DNA of 64,000 nt, taken from the NCBI RefSeq assembly GCF_038008685.1, contig NZ_JBBOZQ010000001.1, forward strand, positions 2,046,001 through 2,110,000. Direction: 5' to 3'. A program made the position numbers and the translations under genes. This document shows positions 53,741 to 62,716 of the stretch, in pieces. The stretch is from Lysinibacillus sp. FSL W8-0992. Lineage in GTDB: Bacteria > Bacillota > Bacilli > Bacillales_A > Planococcaceae. Below the pieces are notes generated by a model. The model saw only the letters and a program-made list of their open reading frames with translations. It ran no database searches and was not told where the DNA came from. The first letter of the stretch is position 1. Every line of letters begins with the position of its first letter.

Positions 53741-56107
53741 GTGATCGCAAACCGCGCATTGAAAACACTAGAATATGATAAGGTACGTCAACAAGTGGCT
53801 ACATACTGTACTTCTTCAATCGGCAAATCAGCCATTGATGAGCTTGTACCACAAACAGACTATGAAAAAGTAGTTCAGTTGTTAGAAGAGATGGATGAAG
53901 GGCTATCCATTTTACGTGTAAAAGGTAATGTGCCAATGGGTGGAATTTTCGATGTTCGACCTGCTGCAAGACGTGCCCAAATCGGCGGGATGCTTTCAGC
54001 GATGGAATTAATGGAAGTATCAAGTACGATTCGAGCTAGTCGTATTCTTCGCAATTTCTTTGAGGATTTAGAGTCCGAAGAAATCATTGAAATACCTCAT
54101 TTCATTACTAAAAAAGAAATGATGCCTGTACTAACAGGATTACAGCATGAAATAAATAACTGTATTGACGATAACGGCGCTGTTTTAGATTCAGCAAGCC
54201 AAACATTGCGATCTATCCGTCAATCTCTGCGTGCTGAAGAGGCTAAAGTGCGTTCGAAACTAGAAAGCTTAACTCGAGGTAGCAATGCGTCAAAAATGCT
54301 TTCAGATGCCATTGTTACGATTCGTAACGACCGATATGTAATTCCAGTTAAACAAGAATATCGTCATCATTATGGTGGAATTGTGCATGATCAATCATCA
54401 TCTGGCCAAACATTATTTATCGAACCAGATTCAGTTGTACAAGCAAATAATGAAATACACCGACTTAAAATGAAAGAGCAGACGGAGATTGATCGTATTT
54501 TGCTTGCTTTAAGCGCGATGGTGGAGGAAGTTGCACCAGATTTATTTAACTTAGTGAAAATATTAGGTGAAATTGATGTCATTTTAGCAAAGGGCAAATA
54601 CGGCCAAGCCAATAAATGCACGATGCCAAAAATGAACAAGGACGGTTATATCCGACTTGTACGAGCGCGTCATCCACTTTTACCTATTGAAACTGCGGTT
54701 GCAAATGACATCGAATTCGGGAGAGACATTACAGCAATTGTAATTACAGGACCAAACACTGGTGGTAAGACCGTTACGTTAAAAACAGTAGGTCTTTGTA
54801 CGTTAATGGCGCAGGCAGGCTTACCAGTGCCAGCATTAGATGGTTCAGAGCTAGCGGTATTTGAGCAGCTTTTTGCTGATATCGGTGATGAACAATCAAT
54901 TGAACAATCGCTTTCTACATTTTCATCTCATATGGTAAACATTGTCGACATTTTAAAGCAGTTTGATCACGAATCACTCGTGTTATTTGACGAATTAGGT
55001 GCAGGAACAGATCCACAAGAAGGTGCTGCCTTAGCTATTTCGATTTTGGATGAAGTGCATGGTCGCGGCGCACGTGTCATGGCAACGACGCACTATCCTG
55101 AATTAAAAGCATATGGCTATAATCGTCCTGGTGTTGCCAATGCAAGCGTAGAATTCGATATTGAAACTTTAAGTCCGACATATCGCTTACTCATTGGTGT
55201 GCCTGGTCGTTCTAATGCATTTGAAATTTCTAGTCGTCTTGGCTTACCAGAGTCCATTATCGATCGTGCTAAAAGCTTCACAGGTACGGACCGTCATGAG
55301 GTGGAGTCTATGATTGCTTCCTTAGAAGAAACGAGACGCCAATCAGAGGACGATGCCGAGCGCTCACATGACTTACTATTAGAGTCTGAGGCACTACGCA
55401 AAGAGCTACAAGACAAGCTTCAAGCATATGAAGATCGCAAAGAAGCACTCGATAAAAAAGCGAAAGAAAAAGCACGTAAAATTGTGGATGATGCAAAAAG
55501 AGAAGCAGAAACAATTATTACCGAGCTGCGCGAAATGCGTAAAAATGCTGATCAAGTAGTGAAAGAGCATGAGCTTATTGAGGCACGTAAACGTTTAGAA
55601 GAAGCGACACCACTTGAGCATAACAAAGTATTGAAAAAAGCAGCGCAAGTTAAGGCGCGTGCACAAAACTTGGTTGTCGGTGATGAGGTAAAGGTGTTAA
55701 GCTATGGTCAACGAGGTACTTTGCTTGAAAAAGTATCTGATGCTGAATGGGTTGTACAAATGGGCATTTTAAAGATGAAAATTGCCGATACAGATATAGA
55801 ATACATTAAACCTGAGAAAGAGCCTGTACAACGAGTTTCTGGTGTGAAAAATCGAGATAGCCATGTGAAATTAGAGTTAGATTTACGTGGGGAGCGCTAT
55901 GAGGATGCGATTATTCGCACTGAAAAATATATAGACGATGCGCTGCTTTCAAACTATGGTCGAGTGTCGATTATTCACGGCGTTGGGACAGGGGCATTGC
56001 GTCAGGGCATACAAAGTTACCTGAAAAAACATAAACGGGTGAAATCCTTCCGTTTTGGAGAAACAGGCGAAGGTGGATTTGGCGTTACTGTTGTGGAATT
56101 GAAATAA
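53741..56107 (+). CDS. mutS2: MutS2 endonuclease/ATPase
   Basis: 788 aa from GTG at 53741, which AGGAGG precedes by 8 nt; a GTG at 53732 overlaps that site. The MutS core ATPase has GPNTGGKTVTLKT, STFSSHMVNIV and LFDELGAGTDPQEGAA. A coiled coil (about 515-620) and a C-terminal Smr domain (LDLRGERYEDAI, HGVGTGALRQGI) follow. MutS2 affects recombination and rescues collided ribosomes in B. subtilis. polX lies 18 nt upstream. Confidence 0.94.
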   Translation: MIANRALKTLEYDKVRQQVATYCTSSIGKSAIDELVPQTDYEKVVQLLEEMDEGLSILRVKGNVPMGGIFDVRPAARRAQIGGMLSAMELMEVSSTIRASRILRNFFEDLESEEIIEIPHFITKKEMMPVLTGLQHEINNCIDDNGAVLDSASQTLRSIRQSLRAEEAKVRSKLESLTRGSNASKMLSDAIVTIRNDRYVIPVKQEYRHHYGGIVHDQSSSGQTLFIEPDSVVQANNEIHRLKMKEQTEIDRILLALSAMVEEVAPDLFNLVKILGEIDVILAKGKYGQANKCTMPKMNKDGYIRLVRARHPLLPIETAVANDIEFGRDITAIVITGPNTGGKTVTLKTVGLCTLMAQAGLPVPALDGSELAVFEQLFADIGDEQSIEQSLSTFSSHMVNIVDILKQFDHESLVLFDELGAGTDPQEGAALAISILDEVHGRGARVMATTHYPELKAYGYNRPGVANASVEFDIETLSPTYRLLIGVPGRSNAFEISSRLGLPESIIDRAKSFTGTDRHEVESMIASLEETRRQSEDDAERSHDLLLESEALRKELQDKLQAYEDRKEALDKKAKEKARKIVDDAKREAETIITELREMRKNADQVVKEHELIEARKRLEEATPLEHNKVLKKAAQVKARAQNLVVGDEVKVLSYGQRGTLLEKVSDAEWVVQMGILKMKIADTDIEYIKPEKEPVQRVSGVKNRDSHVKLELDLRGERYEDAIIRTEKYIDDALLSNYGRVSIIHGVGTGALRQGIQSYLKKHKRVKSFRFGETGEGGFGVTVVELK

Positions 56108-56128
56108 GCTGTAAAGGGGACGGAGAAA

Positions 56129-56542
56129 ATGCTAAATTCTAGCTTTTGGCGATATCCAATTATCGAAACGGCAGGATATTTTAGTGTTGTTGTGTTATGT
56201 TTAGTCGTCTCGATGGCATTGTTCGAAGTCGTTACGAAATATAAAAATTGGGAAGAAATAAAAAATGGTAATGTAGCTGTTGCGCTTGCAACCGGCGGTA
56301 AAATATTAGGGATTTGTAATATTTTCCGTTATTCGATTGCTCGCCATAGTACGCTGAGTGAAATGATTGGGTGGGGACTATTTGGTTTTACGTTACTAAT
56401 TGTGGCCTATTTCTTATTTGAATTTATGACGCCACGCTTTAACGTGGATCAGGAAATTGCCAATGATAATCGCTCAGTAGGCTTTATTTCCTTTACGATT
56501 TCAGTCGGTCTATCGTTCGTTATTGGGGCAAGTATTGCATAG
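56129..56542 (+). CDS. DUF350 family membrane protein (YshE-like)
   Basis: 137 aa with four hydrophobic segments (about 16-36, 52-66, 83-103, 117-136) and the DUF350 repeats NVAVALATGGKILGI and NRSVGFISFTISVGLSF. It lies 21 nt after mutS2, as yshE does in Bacillus. Function is not established. Confidence 0.85.
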   Translation: MLNSSFWRYPIIETAGYFSVVVLCLVVSMALFEVVTKYKNWEEIKNGNVAVALATGGKILGICNIFRYSIARHSTLSEMIGWGLFGFTLLIVAYFLFEFMTPRFNVDQEIANDNRSVGFISFTISVGLSFVIGASIA

Positions 56543-56554
56543 GAGTGTTATGAG

Positions 56555-56635
56555 ATGGAAAAATTAGCGAAAGTTCTAATCATAGTCTGCATCGCATTTT
56601 TGGCAGTCGGTATTTACTATATGTTTACCGTATAA
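56555..56635 (+). CDS. 26-aa membrane peptide
   Basis: MEKLAKVLIIVCIAFLAVG followed by IYYMFTV: one hydrophobic helix and little else. AGGAG lies 9 nt before the ATG, and it starts 12 nt after the DUF350 gene, upstream of a strong terminator. The competing ATG at 56550 is closed by a stop after five codons. Not recognised. Confidence 0.55.
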   Translation: MEKLAKVLIIVCIAFLAVGIYYMFTV

Positions 56636-56672
56636 TTTTTTAATGTAACCTCAATAATGTGAGGGAATATCT

Positions 56673-56717
56673 AGCTGTAGAGAAACTTGGAATTTCAAGT
56701 TTCTCTACAGCTTTTTT
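56673..56717 (+). terminator. Strong terminator of the zapA/polX/mutS2-side operon
   Basis: A perfect 17-bp stem AGCTGTAGAGAAACTTG / CAAGTTTCTCTACAGCT with a 6-nt loop and T run. Confidence 0.92.
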
Positions 56718-56781
56718 GTATCGAAAACGTGAAGCACTAATAGAGAAAATCTATTATCTTTACAAAATGATAGAAATACTT

Positions 56782-56809
56782 TTGAAGAAAATTATTTTTT
56801 TAATATAGA
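56782..56809 (+). promoter_or_regulatory. Distal candidate promoter of lcfA
   Basis: TTGAAG, a 16-nt spacer and TATAGA. The FadR-like palindrome at 56846 would lie just after its start site. Confidence 0.35.
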
Positions 56810-56845
56810 AATGGGGAGCGCATCAATTGTATAAAAAACGAAACA

Positions 56846-56861
56846 ATGAATGAACATTCAT
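56846..56861. promoter_or_regulatory. FadR-like palindrome upstream of lcfA
   Basis: ATGAATG-AA-CATTCAT: perfect 7-bp arms identical to FadR half-sites, but four bases shorter in the centre than the usual operator. The 56636-57030 gap otherwise holds the terminator and promoters. Confidence 0.45.
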
Positions 56862-56957
56862 AAGGGGAGTCGACTTTAAATCCTTATGTGGTAGTTATAT
56901 AAATGTTGTAAAACGCATAATAATTAATCGAAAATACATTTATTTTCTATTTTGTGT

Positions 56958-56986
56958 TTGAAAGTGCATTTCTTTTTCATTATAAT
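56958..56986 (+). promoter_or_regulatory. Proximal promoter of lcfA
   Basis: TTGAAA, a 17-nt spacer and a perfect TATAAT, 44 nt before the start codon. Confidence 0.7.
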
Positions 56987-57030
56987 TAAATTAAGAATTT
57001 ACAAAGTTTGGGACAAAGGGGAGAGGACGT

Positions 57031-58722
57031 ATGACAGCAAAACCATGGCTAGCAAATTATCCTGAAGAAATACCACCGTCTTTAACGTTTGAGGAAATTC
57101 CTGTGCAAGAGTTTTTAACACGTGCCTATAAAAAGAAACCATCTAAAGTGGCAATTCATTTTATGGGTAAGGATTTGACGTACACCGAGTTATATGAGTC
57201 TGCACTTAAGTTCGCGAACTATTTACAAGCACTTGGTGTAGAAAAGGGAGATCGGGTGGCAATTATGTTACCAAACACGCCACAAAGTGTAATCGCTTAC
57301 TATGGGGCGATGTATGCTGGAGCGGTCGTAGTACAAACAAATCCACTTTATACTGAACGTGAATTGCAATATCAATTGACGGATTCAGGTGCGAAGGTCA
57401 TTTTAGTAATGGATATTTTATATCCGCGCGTGATGAAAATCATGAAAGAAACAGCGCTTGAAAATGTCATTGTAACAGCGATCAAAGACTACTTACCATT
57501 CCCAAAAAACTTAGTATATCCATTTATTCAAAAAAAGCAGTATGGCTTTAGTGTGAAAGTTGAGCATAGCGGGCAAAATCATTTATTTACAGAAATTATG
57601 AAGTCCTCACCTGTAAAAATGATTGAAATGCCATTTGATTTCGAAGAAGATCTTGCATTACTTCAGTATACAGGCGGGACGACAGGGTATCCGAAAGGTG
57701 TTATGTTAACGCATAAAAACTTAATTGCCAATACGACAATGTGTGACGCCTGGATGTATAAATGTGTCCACGGCGAGGAAACGATTATGGGCGTGCTTCC
57801 ATTTTTCCATGTTTATGGGATGACAACAGTCATGCTACTATCGGTGTTCACTCAAAATAGAATGGTGCTATTACCGAAGTTTGATGCAGAAACAGCTTTG
57901 AAAACGATTGATAAGCAAAAGCCAACATTGTTCCCTGGTGCTCCGACATTATATATTGGTTTATTAAATCATCCGGATATTGCGAAATATGATTTATCGT
58001 CTATTAAAGCATGCCTAAGTGGCTCGGCTTCATTGCCTGTAGAAGTACAGGAGCGATTTGAGGCAGTAACAGGTGGGAAGCTTGTCGAAGGTTATGGGTT
58101 AACCGAAACCTCTCCAGTAACGCATGCAACACCAATTTGGGGTAACCGTGTCATAGGTTCAGTAGGTTTACCATGGCCGAATACGGATTCTGTCATTTTA
58201 CGTACAGGGGATACTGAACAACTTGCTGTTGGTGAAGTAGGCGAAATTGCTGTTAAAGGTCCGCAAGTGATGAAGGGCTATTGGAATCGTCCAGAGGATA
58301 CAGCTGCGACTTTTGCAGATGGTTGGTTCTTAACGGGTGATCTTGGGTATATGGATGAAAAAGGTTACTTCTATGTAGTTGACCGGAAGAAAGATTTAAT
58401 TATAGCGGGTGGCTTTAATATTTATCCTCGTGAAGTCGAAGAAGTATTATATGAGCGGGAAGAAATTCAAGAATGCGTAGTAGCAGGCATTCCAGATCCG
58501 TATCGAGGAGAAACAGTAAAAGCTTATATTGTTGTAAAAGAAGGATATTCGATTACTGAAGACGAATTAAATAAATACTGTCGTCAGCACTTAGCTGCTT
58601 TTAAAGTGCCACGCTTTTATGAATTCCGAGATGAGTTACCAAAAACAGCAGTCGGAAAAATTCTACGTCGTACTTTAGTGGAAGAAGAAAAAACAAAAAT
58701 GGCGAATAAAGAAGCAAAATAA
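57031..58722 (+). CDS. lcfA: Long-chain-fatty-acid-CoA ligase
   Basis: 563 aa. The AMP-binding loop YTGGTTGYPKGVMLTH (about 213-228), LVEGYGLTETSPV, DGWFLTGDLGYMDEKGYF and the final PKTAVGKILRRTL are all present. It activates fatty acids for beta-oxidation. It heads the fatty acid set lcfA-fadR-fadB-etfB-etfA. Regulation by FadR is supported by nearby half-site palindromes. Confidence 0.93.
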   Translation: MTAKPWLANYPEEIPPSLTFEEIPVQEFLTRAYKKKPSKVAIHFMGKDLTYTELYESALKFANYLQALGVEKGDRVAIMLPNTPQSVIAYYGAMYAGAVVVQTNPLYTERELQYQLTDSGAKVILVMDILYPRVMKIMKETALENVIVTAIKDYLPFPKNLVYPFIQKKQYGFSVKVEHSGQNHLFTEIMKSSPVKMIEMPFDFEEDLALLQYTGGTTGYPKGVMLTHKNLIANTTMCDAWMYKCVHGEETIMGVLPFFHVYGMTTVMLLSVFTQNRMVLLPKFDAETALKTIDKQKPTLFPGAPTLYIGLLNHPDIAKYDLSSIKACLSGSASLPVEVQERFEAVTGGKLVEGYGLTETSPVTHATPIWGNRVIGSVGLPWPNTDSVILRTGDTEQLAVGEVGEIAVKGPQVMKGYWNRPEDTAATFADGWFLTGDLGYMDEKGYFYVVDRKKDLIIAGGFNIYPREVEEVLYEREEIQECVVAGIPDPYRGETVKAYIVVKEGYSITEDELNKYCRQHLAAFKVPRFYEFRDELPKTAVGKILRRTLVEEEKTKMANKEAK

Positions 58723-58761
58723 CTACGTGGTAAAGTATTGACAAGCGCCAATGTAAAATAT

Positions 58762-58808
58762 AATATGAAAATATGAATGAATAACCATTCATATTTTCAT
58801 ATTTTTTT
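58762..58808 (+). terminator. lcfA terminator with embedded FadR operator
   Basis: A perfect 18-bp inverted repeat: AATATGAAAATATGAATG (58762-58779) and CATTCATATTTTCATATT (58786-58803) with a 6-nt loop, followed by Ts. The centre, ATGAATGAATAACCATTCAT (58773-58792), matches the FadR operator WTGAATGAMTANTCATTCAW at 19 of 20 positions as I recall it. It lies between lcfA and fadR. Confidence 0.75.
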
Positions 58809-58992
58809 GTTTCTTTAAAACCACGCCATGTTAATCATGAAGAACCGATTCAAAAATTTGTTTCGAAACTTCAGCGTTTAAGGAATTACACAGTGTGTCA
58901 CATATTGGCAAATTATTATTTTAACGATCAGTCAATTATGTCACATAATATAATTAGGTGTGCGTATGTTTTTTGTAGGTGGTGATTTAAAA

Positions 58993-59574
58993 ATGAAGCG
59001 AGATAAGCCAAAATATAAGCAAATTATTGATGCAGCTGTTTTCGTTATTGCAGAAAATGGTTATCACCAAGCGCAAGTATCGAAGATTGCAAAACAAGCA
59101 GGAGTAGCCGATGGAACAATCTATTTATATTTTAAAAATAAAGAAGATATATTAATTTCTGTCTTTAATGAAAAAATGGCTGTTTTTGTAGAGTCATTAC
59201 AAGATATAATAGAAAATGGGAGTACGTCGAAAGACAAACTTTCACGGATGATTGAAAATCATTTTAGTGTTCTAGCTACAGATCGATCACTTGCGACCGT
59301 TACACAATTAGAACTTCGACAATCAAATAAAGATTTGCGACAAAAGATCAATGGTGTATTAAGAGATTATTTACAACTGCTTGATCAAATTTTAATTGAA
59401 GGTATGGTTTCTGGTGAGTTCAATCAAACGATGGATGTTCGCTTAGCGCGTCAAATGGTATTTGGAACAATTGACGAAACTATTACGTCTTGGGTTATGA
59501 ATGACTATCGATATGATTTGATAGAACAGGTTCCGAAAGTTCAGGCATTAATCCTGAACGGCATTAAAGCTTAA
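58993..59574 (+). CDS. fadR: TetR-family fatty acid regulator FadR
   Basis: 193 aa. The N-terminal TetR HTH (about 6-52: [20 protein letters not shown] and [18 protein letters not shown]) and a C-terminal acyl-CoA-binding-type helical domain are standard. FadR of Bacillus represses beta-oxidation genes until long-chain acyl-CoA binds. The ATG at 58993 follows AGGTGGTGA. It is 15 nt before fadB. Confidence 0.9.
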   Translation: MKRDKPKYKQIIDAAVFVIAENGYHQAQVSKIAKQAGVADGTIYLYFKNKEDILISVFNEKMAVFVESLQDIIENGSTSKDKLSRMIENHFSVLATDRSLATVTQLELRQSNKDLRQKINGVLRDYLQLLDQILIEGMVSGEFNQTMDVRLARQMVFGTIDETITSWVMNDYRYDLIEQVPKVQALILNGIKA

Positions 59575-59588
59575 AAGGATGTGGAGAA

Positions 59589-60362
59589 ATGGAATTTCTA
59601 AGTTGGAAAGTAGAAGATGGAGTAGCGATTATTACGATTGCACGTCCTCCAGCAAACGCATTATCTCGCGGAATCATTGCAGAAGTAAATGCTGTGCTAG
59701 ATGCCGTAGAAAACGATGACGCAGTACGTGTCCTTGTACTTCATGGCGAAGGCCGTTTCTTCTCAGCAGGTGCAGATATTAAAGAATTTACAGAAGTTGA
59801 CTCTGGGGAAGAGTTTACGAAGCTTGCAGGTCATGGTCAACAAGTATTTGAACGCGTTGAGTCGTTCTCTAAGCCAGTAATCGCTGCAATTCATGGTGCC
59901 GCACTTGGCGGTGGTCTAGAATTAGCTATGAGCTGTCATTTGCGCTTTGTAACAGAATCTGCGAAATTAGGATTGCCTGAACTACAACTAGGTCTTATTC
60001 CAGGTTTCGGTGGCACACAACGTTTACCACGTTATGTTGGGGTAGCTAAAGCAGCAGAAATGATGTTTACAAGTGATCCTATTTCCGGTACAGAAGCAGT
60101 GCAATGGGGACTAGCAAACCGTGCTTTTACAGATGAAGTATTACTTGATGAAACACTAAAGGTAGCGAAAAAGATTGCGAAGAAGAGTCCAATTGCATTA
60201 AAAGAAGCGATTCAAGCATTACAATATGCGAAACATGCTTCATTTTATGAAGGTATTCAAGCAGAAGCTAAATCATTTGGTACAGTATTTGTATCAGAAG
60301 ATGCTAAAGAAGGAATTCAAGCATTTATTGAAAAACGCGAGCCTGTGTTTACTGGCAAATAG
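59589..60362 (+). CDS. fadB: Enoyl-CoA hydratase
   Basis: 257 aa, crotonase fold. The oxyanion-hole segments SAGADIKEF (about 61-69) and [13 protein letters not shown], and catalytic Glu positions in [14 protein letters not shown] are present. It hydrates trans-2-enoyl-CoA. GGAG lies just before the ATG; it follows fadR closely. Confidence 0.92.
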   Translation: MEFLSWKVEDGVAIITIARPPANALSRGIIAEVNAVLDAVENDDAVRVLVLHGEGRFFSAGADIKEFTEVDSGEEFTKLAGHGQQVFERVESFSKPVIAAIHGAALGGGLELAMSCHLRFVTESAKLGLPELQLGLIPGFGGTQRLPRYVGVAKAAEMMFTSDPISGTEAVQWGLANRAFTDEVLLDETLKVAKKIAKKSPIALKEAIQALQYAKHASFYEGIQAEAKSFGTVFVSEDAKEGIQAFIEKREPVFTGK

Positions 60363-60471
60363 TTTTCCATCAGTGTTGTTAACCACTTAAGGGGAGTTTA
60401 TCAACTCTGAAAATATATAATATTTACAAGTTTACTTGGGAATTTAAAAAACGTTGCAGGGGGTATGAAAT

Positions 60472-61245
60472 ATGAACATTTTTGCATTAATTAAACGTAC
60501 GTTTGATACAGAAGAAAAAATCGTTGTGTCGGGTGGTAAAATCCAAGAGGACGGCGCTGAATTCATTATTAATCCTTATGATGAGTATGCAATTGAAGAA
60601 GCAATTCAAGTTCGTGATGCAGCTGGTGGTAAAGTAACAGTTGTTACAATCGGTGGCGAGGATGCAGAAAAGCAATTGCGTACAGCATTAGCAATGGGTG
60701 CAGATGAAGCGGTTCTTATTAATACAGAAGATGATTTAGATGAATTAGATCAAAATGCAGCTGCATTCATTTTAGCTGAGTACTTAAAAGATAAAGATGC
60801 TGACTTGATTTTAACAGGAAATGTGGCTATTGACGGTGGTTCAGGTCAAGTAGGTCCACGTGTTGCAGATTTATTAGGCATCAACTATGTTACAACAATT
60901 ACAAACCTTGAAATCGATGGCACATCTGCAAAAATCGTGCGCGATATCGAGGGTGATTCAGAAGTGATTGAAACGTCTTTACCACTTTTAGTAACTGCTC
61001 AACAAGGTCTAAATGAGCCACGTTACCCATCTTTACCAGGCATTATGAAAGCGAAGAAGAAACCGCTTGCAGAGCTTGAATTAGATGATTTAGATATCGA
61101 TGAAGATGATGTTGAAGTAAAAGTAGAAACAGTCGACATTTACTTACCAGCTCAAAAAGCAGCAGGTCGTATTTTACAAGGCGAACTTTCTGAGCAAGCA
61201 AAAGAGCTAGTCAACCTACTTCATTCAGAAGCGAAAGTTGTTTAA
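60472..61245 (+). CDS. etfB: Electron transfer flavoprotein beta subunit
   Basis: 257 aa. ETF-beta features are NPYDEYAIEEAIQVRD, LILTGNVAIDGGSGQVGP and LPSLPGIMKAKKKPL, the latter containing the dehydrogenase recognition loop region. It accepts electrons from acyl-CoA dehydrogenases. GGGGG precedes the ATG; etfA follows 46 nt later. Confidence 0.95.
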   Translation: MNIFALIKRTFDTEEKIVVSGGKIQEDGAEFIINPYDEYAIEEAIQVRDAAGGKVTVVTIGGEDAEKQLRTALAMGADEAVLINTEDDLDELDQNAAAFILAEYLKDKDADLILTGNVAIDGGSGQVGPRVADLLGINYVTTITNLEIDGTSAKIVRDIEGDSEVIETSLPLLVTAQQGLNEPRYPSLPGIMKAKKKPLAELELDDLDIDEDDVEVKVETVDIYLPAQKAAGRILQGELSEQAKELVNLLHSEAKVV

Positions 61246-61291
61246 GTGTTAGCGCAAATCGAATCTTAAAGGGTAACGGAGGGAATATACT

Positions 61292-62269
61292 ATGTCAAAA
61301 AAAGTATTAGTATTAGGTGAAGTTCGTGAAGGAAGCTTACGTAATGTATCTTTCGAGGCAATTGCAGCAGCAAAACAAATCGCTGATGGTGGCGAGGTTG
61401 TTGGCGTACTTTTAGGGGACGCGGTTGCAGGATTAACAGGTCCATTATTCGAGTATGGTGCAGATCGTGTTGTGACGGTGGAACATCCACATTTAAAACA
61501 ATATACATCAGATGGCTATGGACAAGCTTTATTAGCTGTTATCGAGCAAGAACAGCCAACGGGCATTGTGTTTGGTCATACTGCAAATGGTAAAGATTTA
61601 TCTCCAAAAATTGCAAGTAAATTACAAGCAGGTCTTGTTTCTGACGTAACGTCGATTGAAGGTGCTGGTGACGATGTAGTATTCATTCGTCCAATCTTCT
61701 CTGGTAAAGCTTTTGAAAAGGTAAAAGTAAAAGAGGGCATTGTGTTAGCTTCAATTCGCCCGAACAATATTGCACCTTTAGAAAAAGCAGCAGGTAAATC
61801 AGGTGATGTATCTTCTGTCACTGTAGATATTACAAACTTACGTTCAATCATTAAAGAGGTCGTACGTAAATCTTCAGAAGGTGTAGATCTTTCAGAAGCA
61901 AAAGTAGTTGTAGCTGGTGGTCGTGGTGTTAAATCAGAGGAAGGCTTTGAACCATTAAAGGAATTAGCTGATTTACTTGGCGGTGCAGTTGGTGCATCTC
62001 GTGGTGCATGTGATGCTGAGTACTGTGATTATTCTTTACAAATCGGTCAAACAGGGAAGGTTGTTACACCAGACCTATACATCGCAGCAGGTATTTCAGG
62101 TGCAATTCAACATTTAGCAGGTATGTCTAACTCTAAAGTAATTGTAGCGATTAATAAAGATCCTGAAGCAAATATCTTCAAAGTAGCAGACTACGGTATT
62201 GTAGGCGATTTATTTGAAGTGATTCCGCTTCTAATCGAAGAATTTAAAGCATTAAAAGTAAACGCATAA
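61292..62269 (+). CDS. etfA: Electron transfer flavoprotein alpha subunit
   Basis: 325 aa. An N-terminal adenine-nucleotide-like domain is followed by the FAD domain with GGRGVKSEEGFEPLKELADL, GASRGACDAEY, QIGQTGKVVTPDLYIAAGIS and NKDPEANIFKVADYGIVGD. It forms the FAD-bearing heterodimer with EtfB and passes electrons toward the quinone pool. Last gene of the beta-oxidation block; a terminator follows at once. Confidence 0.96.
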   Translation: MSKKVLVLGEVREGSLRNVSFEAIAAAKQIADGGEVVGVLLGDAVAGLTGPLFEYGADRVVTVEHPHLKQYTSDGYGQALLAVIEQEQPTGIVFGHTANGKDLSPKIASKLQAGLVSDVTSIEGAGDDVVFIRPIFSGKAFEKVKVKEGIVLASIRPNNIAPLEKAAGKSGDVSSVTVDITNLRSIIKEVVRKSSEGVDLSEAKVVVAGGRGVKSEEGFEPLKELADLLGGAVGASRGACDAEYCDYSLQIGQTGKVVTPDLYIAAGISGAIQHLAGMSNSKVIVAINKDPEANIFKVADYGIVGDLFEVIPLLIEEFKALKVNA

Positions 62270-62277
62270 CAAACAGA

Positions 62278-62308
62278 AGCAGGAAGGGTTAATCCTTCCT
62301 GCTTTTTG
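62278..62308 (+). terminator. etfBA terminator
   Basis: A perfect stem AGCAGGAAGG / CCTTCCTGCT with a 6-nt loop and TTTTT. Confidence 0.88.
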
Positions 62309-62361
62309 TATGGATGAATCTAGTGAAAGGCATTATTTGAAAATTATCGTAAAATAAAATA

Positions 62362-62390
62362 TTGACATAACTAACAGTAAACATTATAGT
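62362..62390 (+). promoter_or_regulatory. Promoter of the permease T-box leader
   Basis: A consensus TTGACA, a 17-nt spacer and TATAGT. Confidence 0.75.
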
Positions 62391-62396
62391 GGTGAA

Positions 62397-62699
62397 TAAT
62401 CATTAATTTTTCAATAATATTGTTTTGAAACGCAAAGATTAGGAGTAGTAAAAGCTCATTATTCGGTAAAGAGAGCTGCGGGTTGGTGCAACGCAGTCCA
62501 ATAAGACTTTGAACTTGCCTAGGAGTGGTAAGATAAATAGAATTGTCGGATTATTCTATTTGTTTGACGATTAACCTTCGTTACAAGGTTTTTAAGTTGG
62601 GTTCTTATTGGACCAATTAGAGTGGTACCGCGGTTGCTTATGGCATATCGTCTCTTCTTTCATTTGATTATGAAGGAACAGACGGTATGCCTTTTTTGA
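62397..62699 (+). ncRNA. T-box riboswitch, probably leucine type, upstream of an amino acid permease
   Basis: The invariant AGAGTGGTACCGCG lies at about 62620-62633. Stem I begins TTAGGAGTAGTAAAAG and closes with GAACTTGCCTAG, placing specifier CTT (Leu, 62514-62516) after GAA. The terminator GGCATA / TATGCC (62643-62699, with GTCT/AGAC inside) ends in TTTTTT. This leader fills the 62270-62716 gap. Confidence 0.88.
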
Positions 62700-62716
62700 T
62701 TTTAGGAGGTAAGAAA

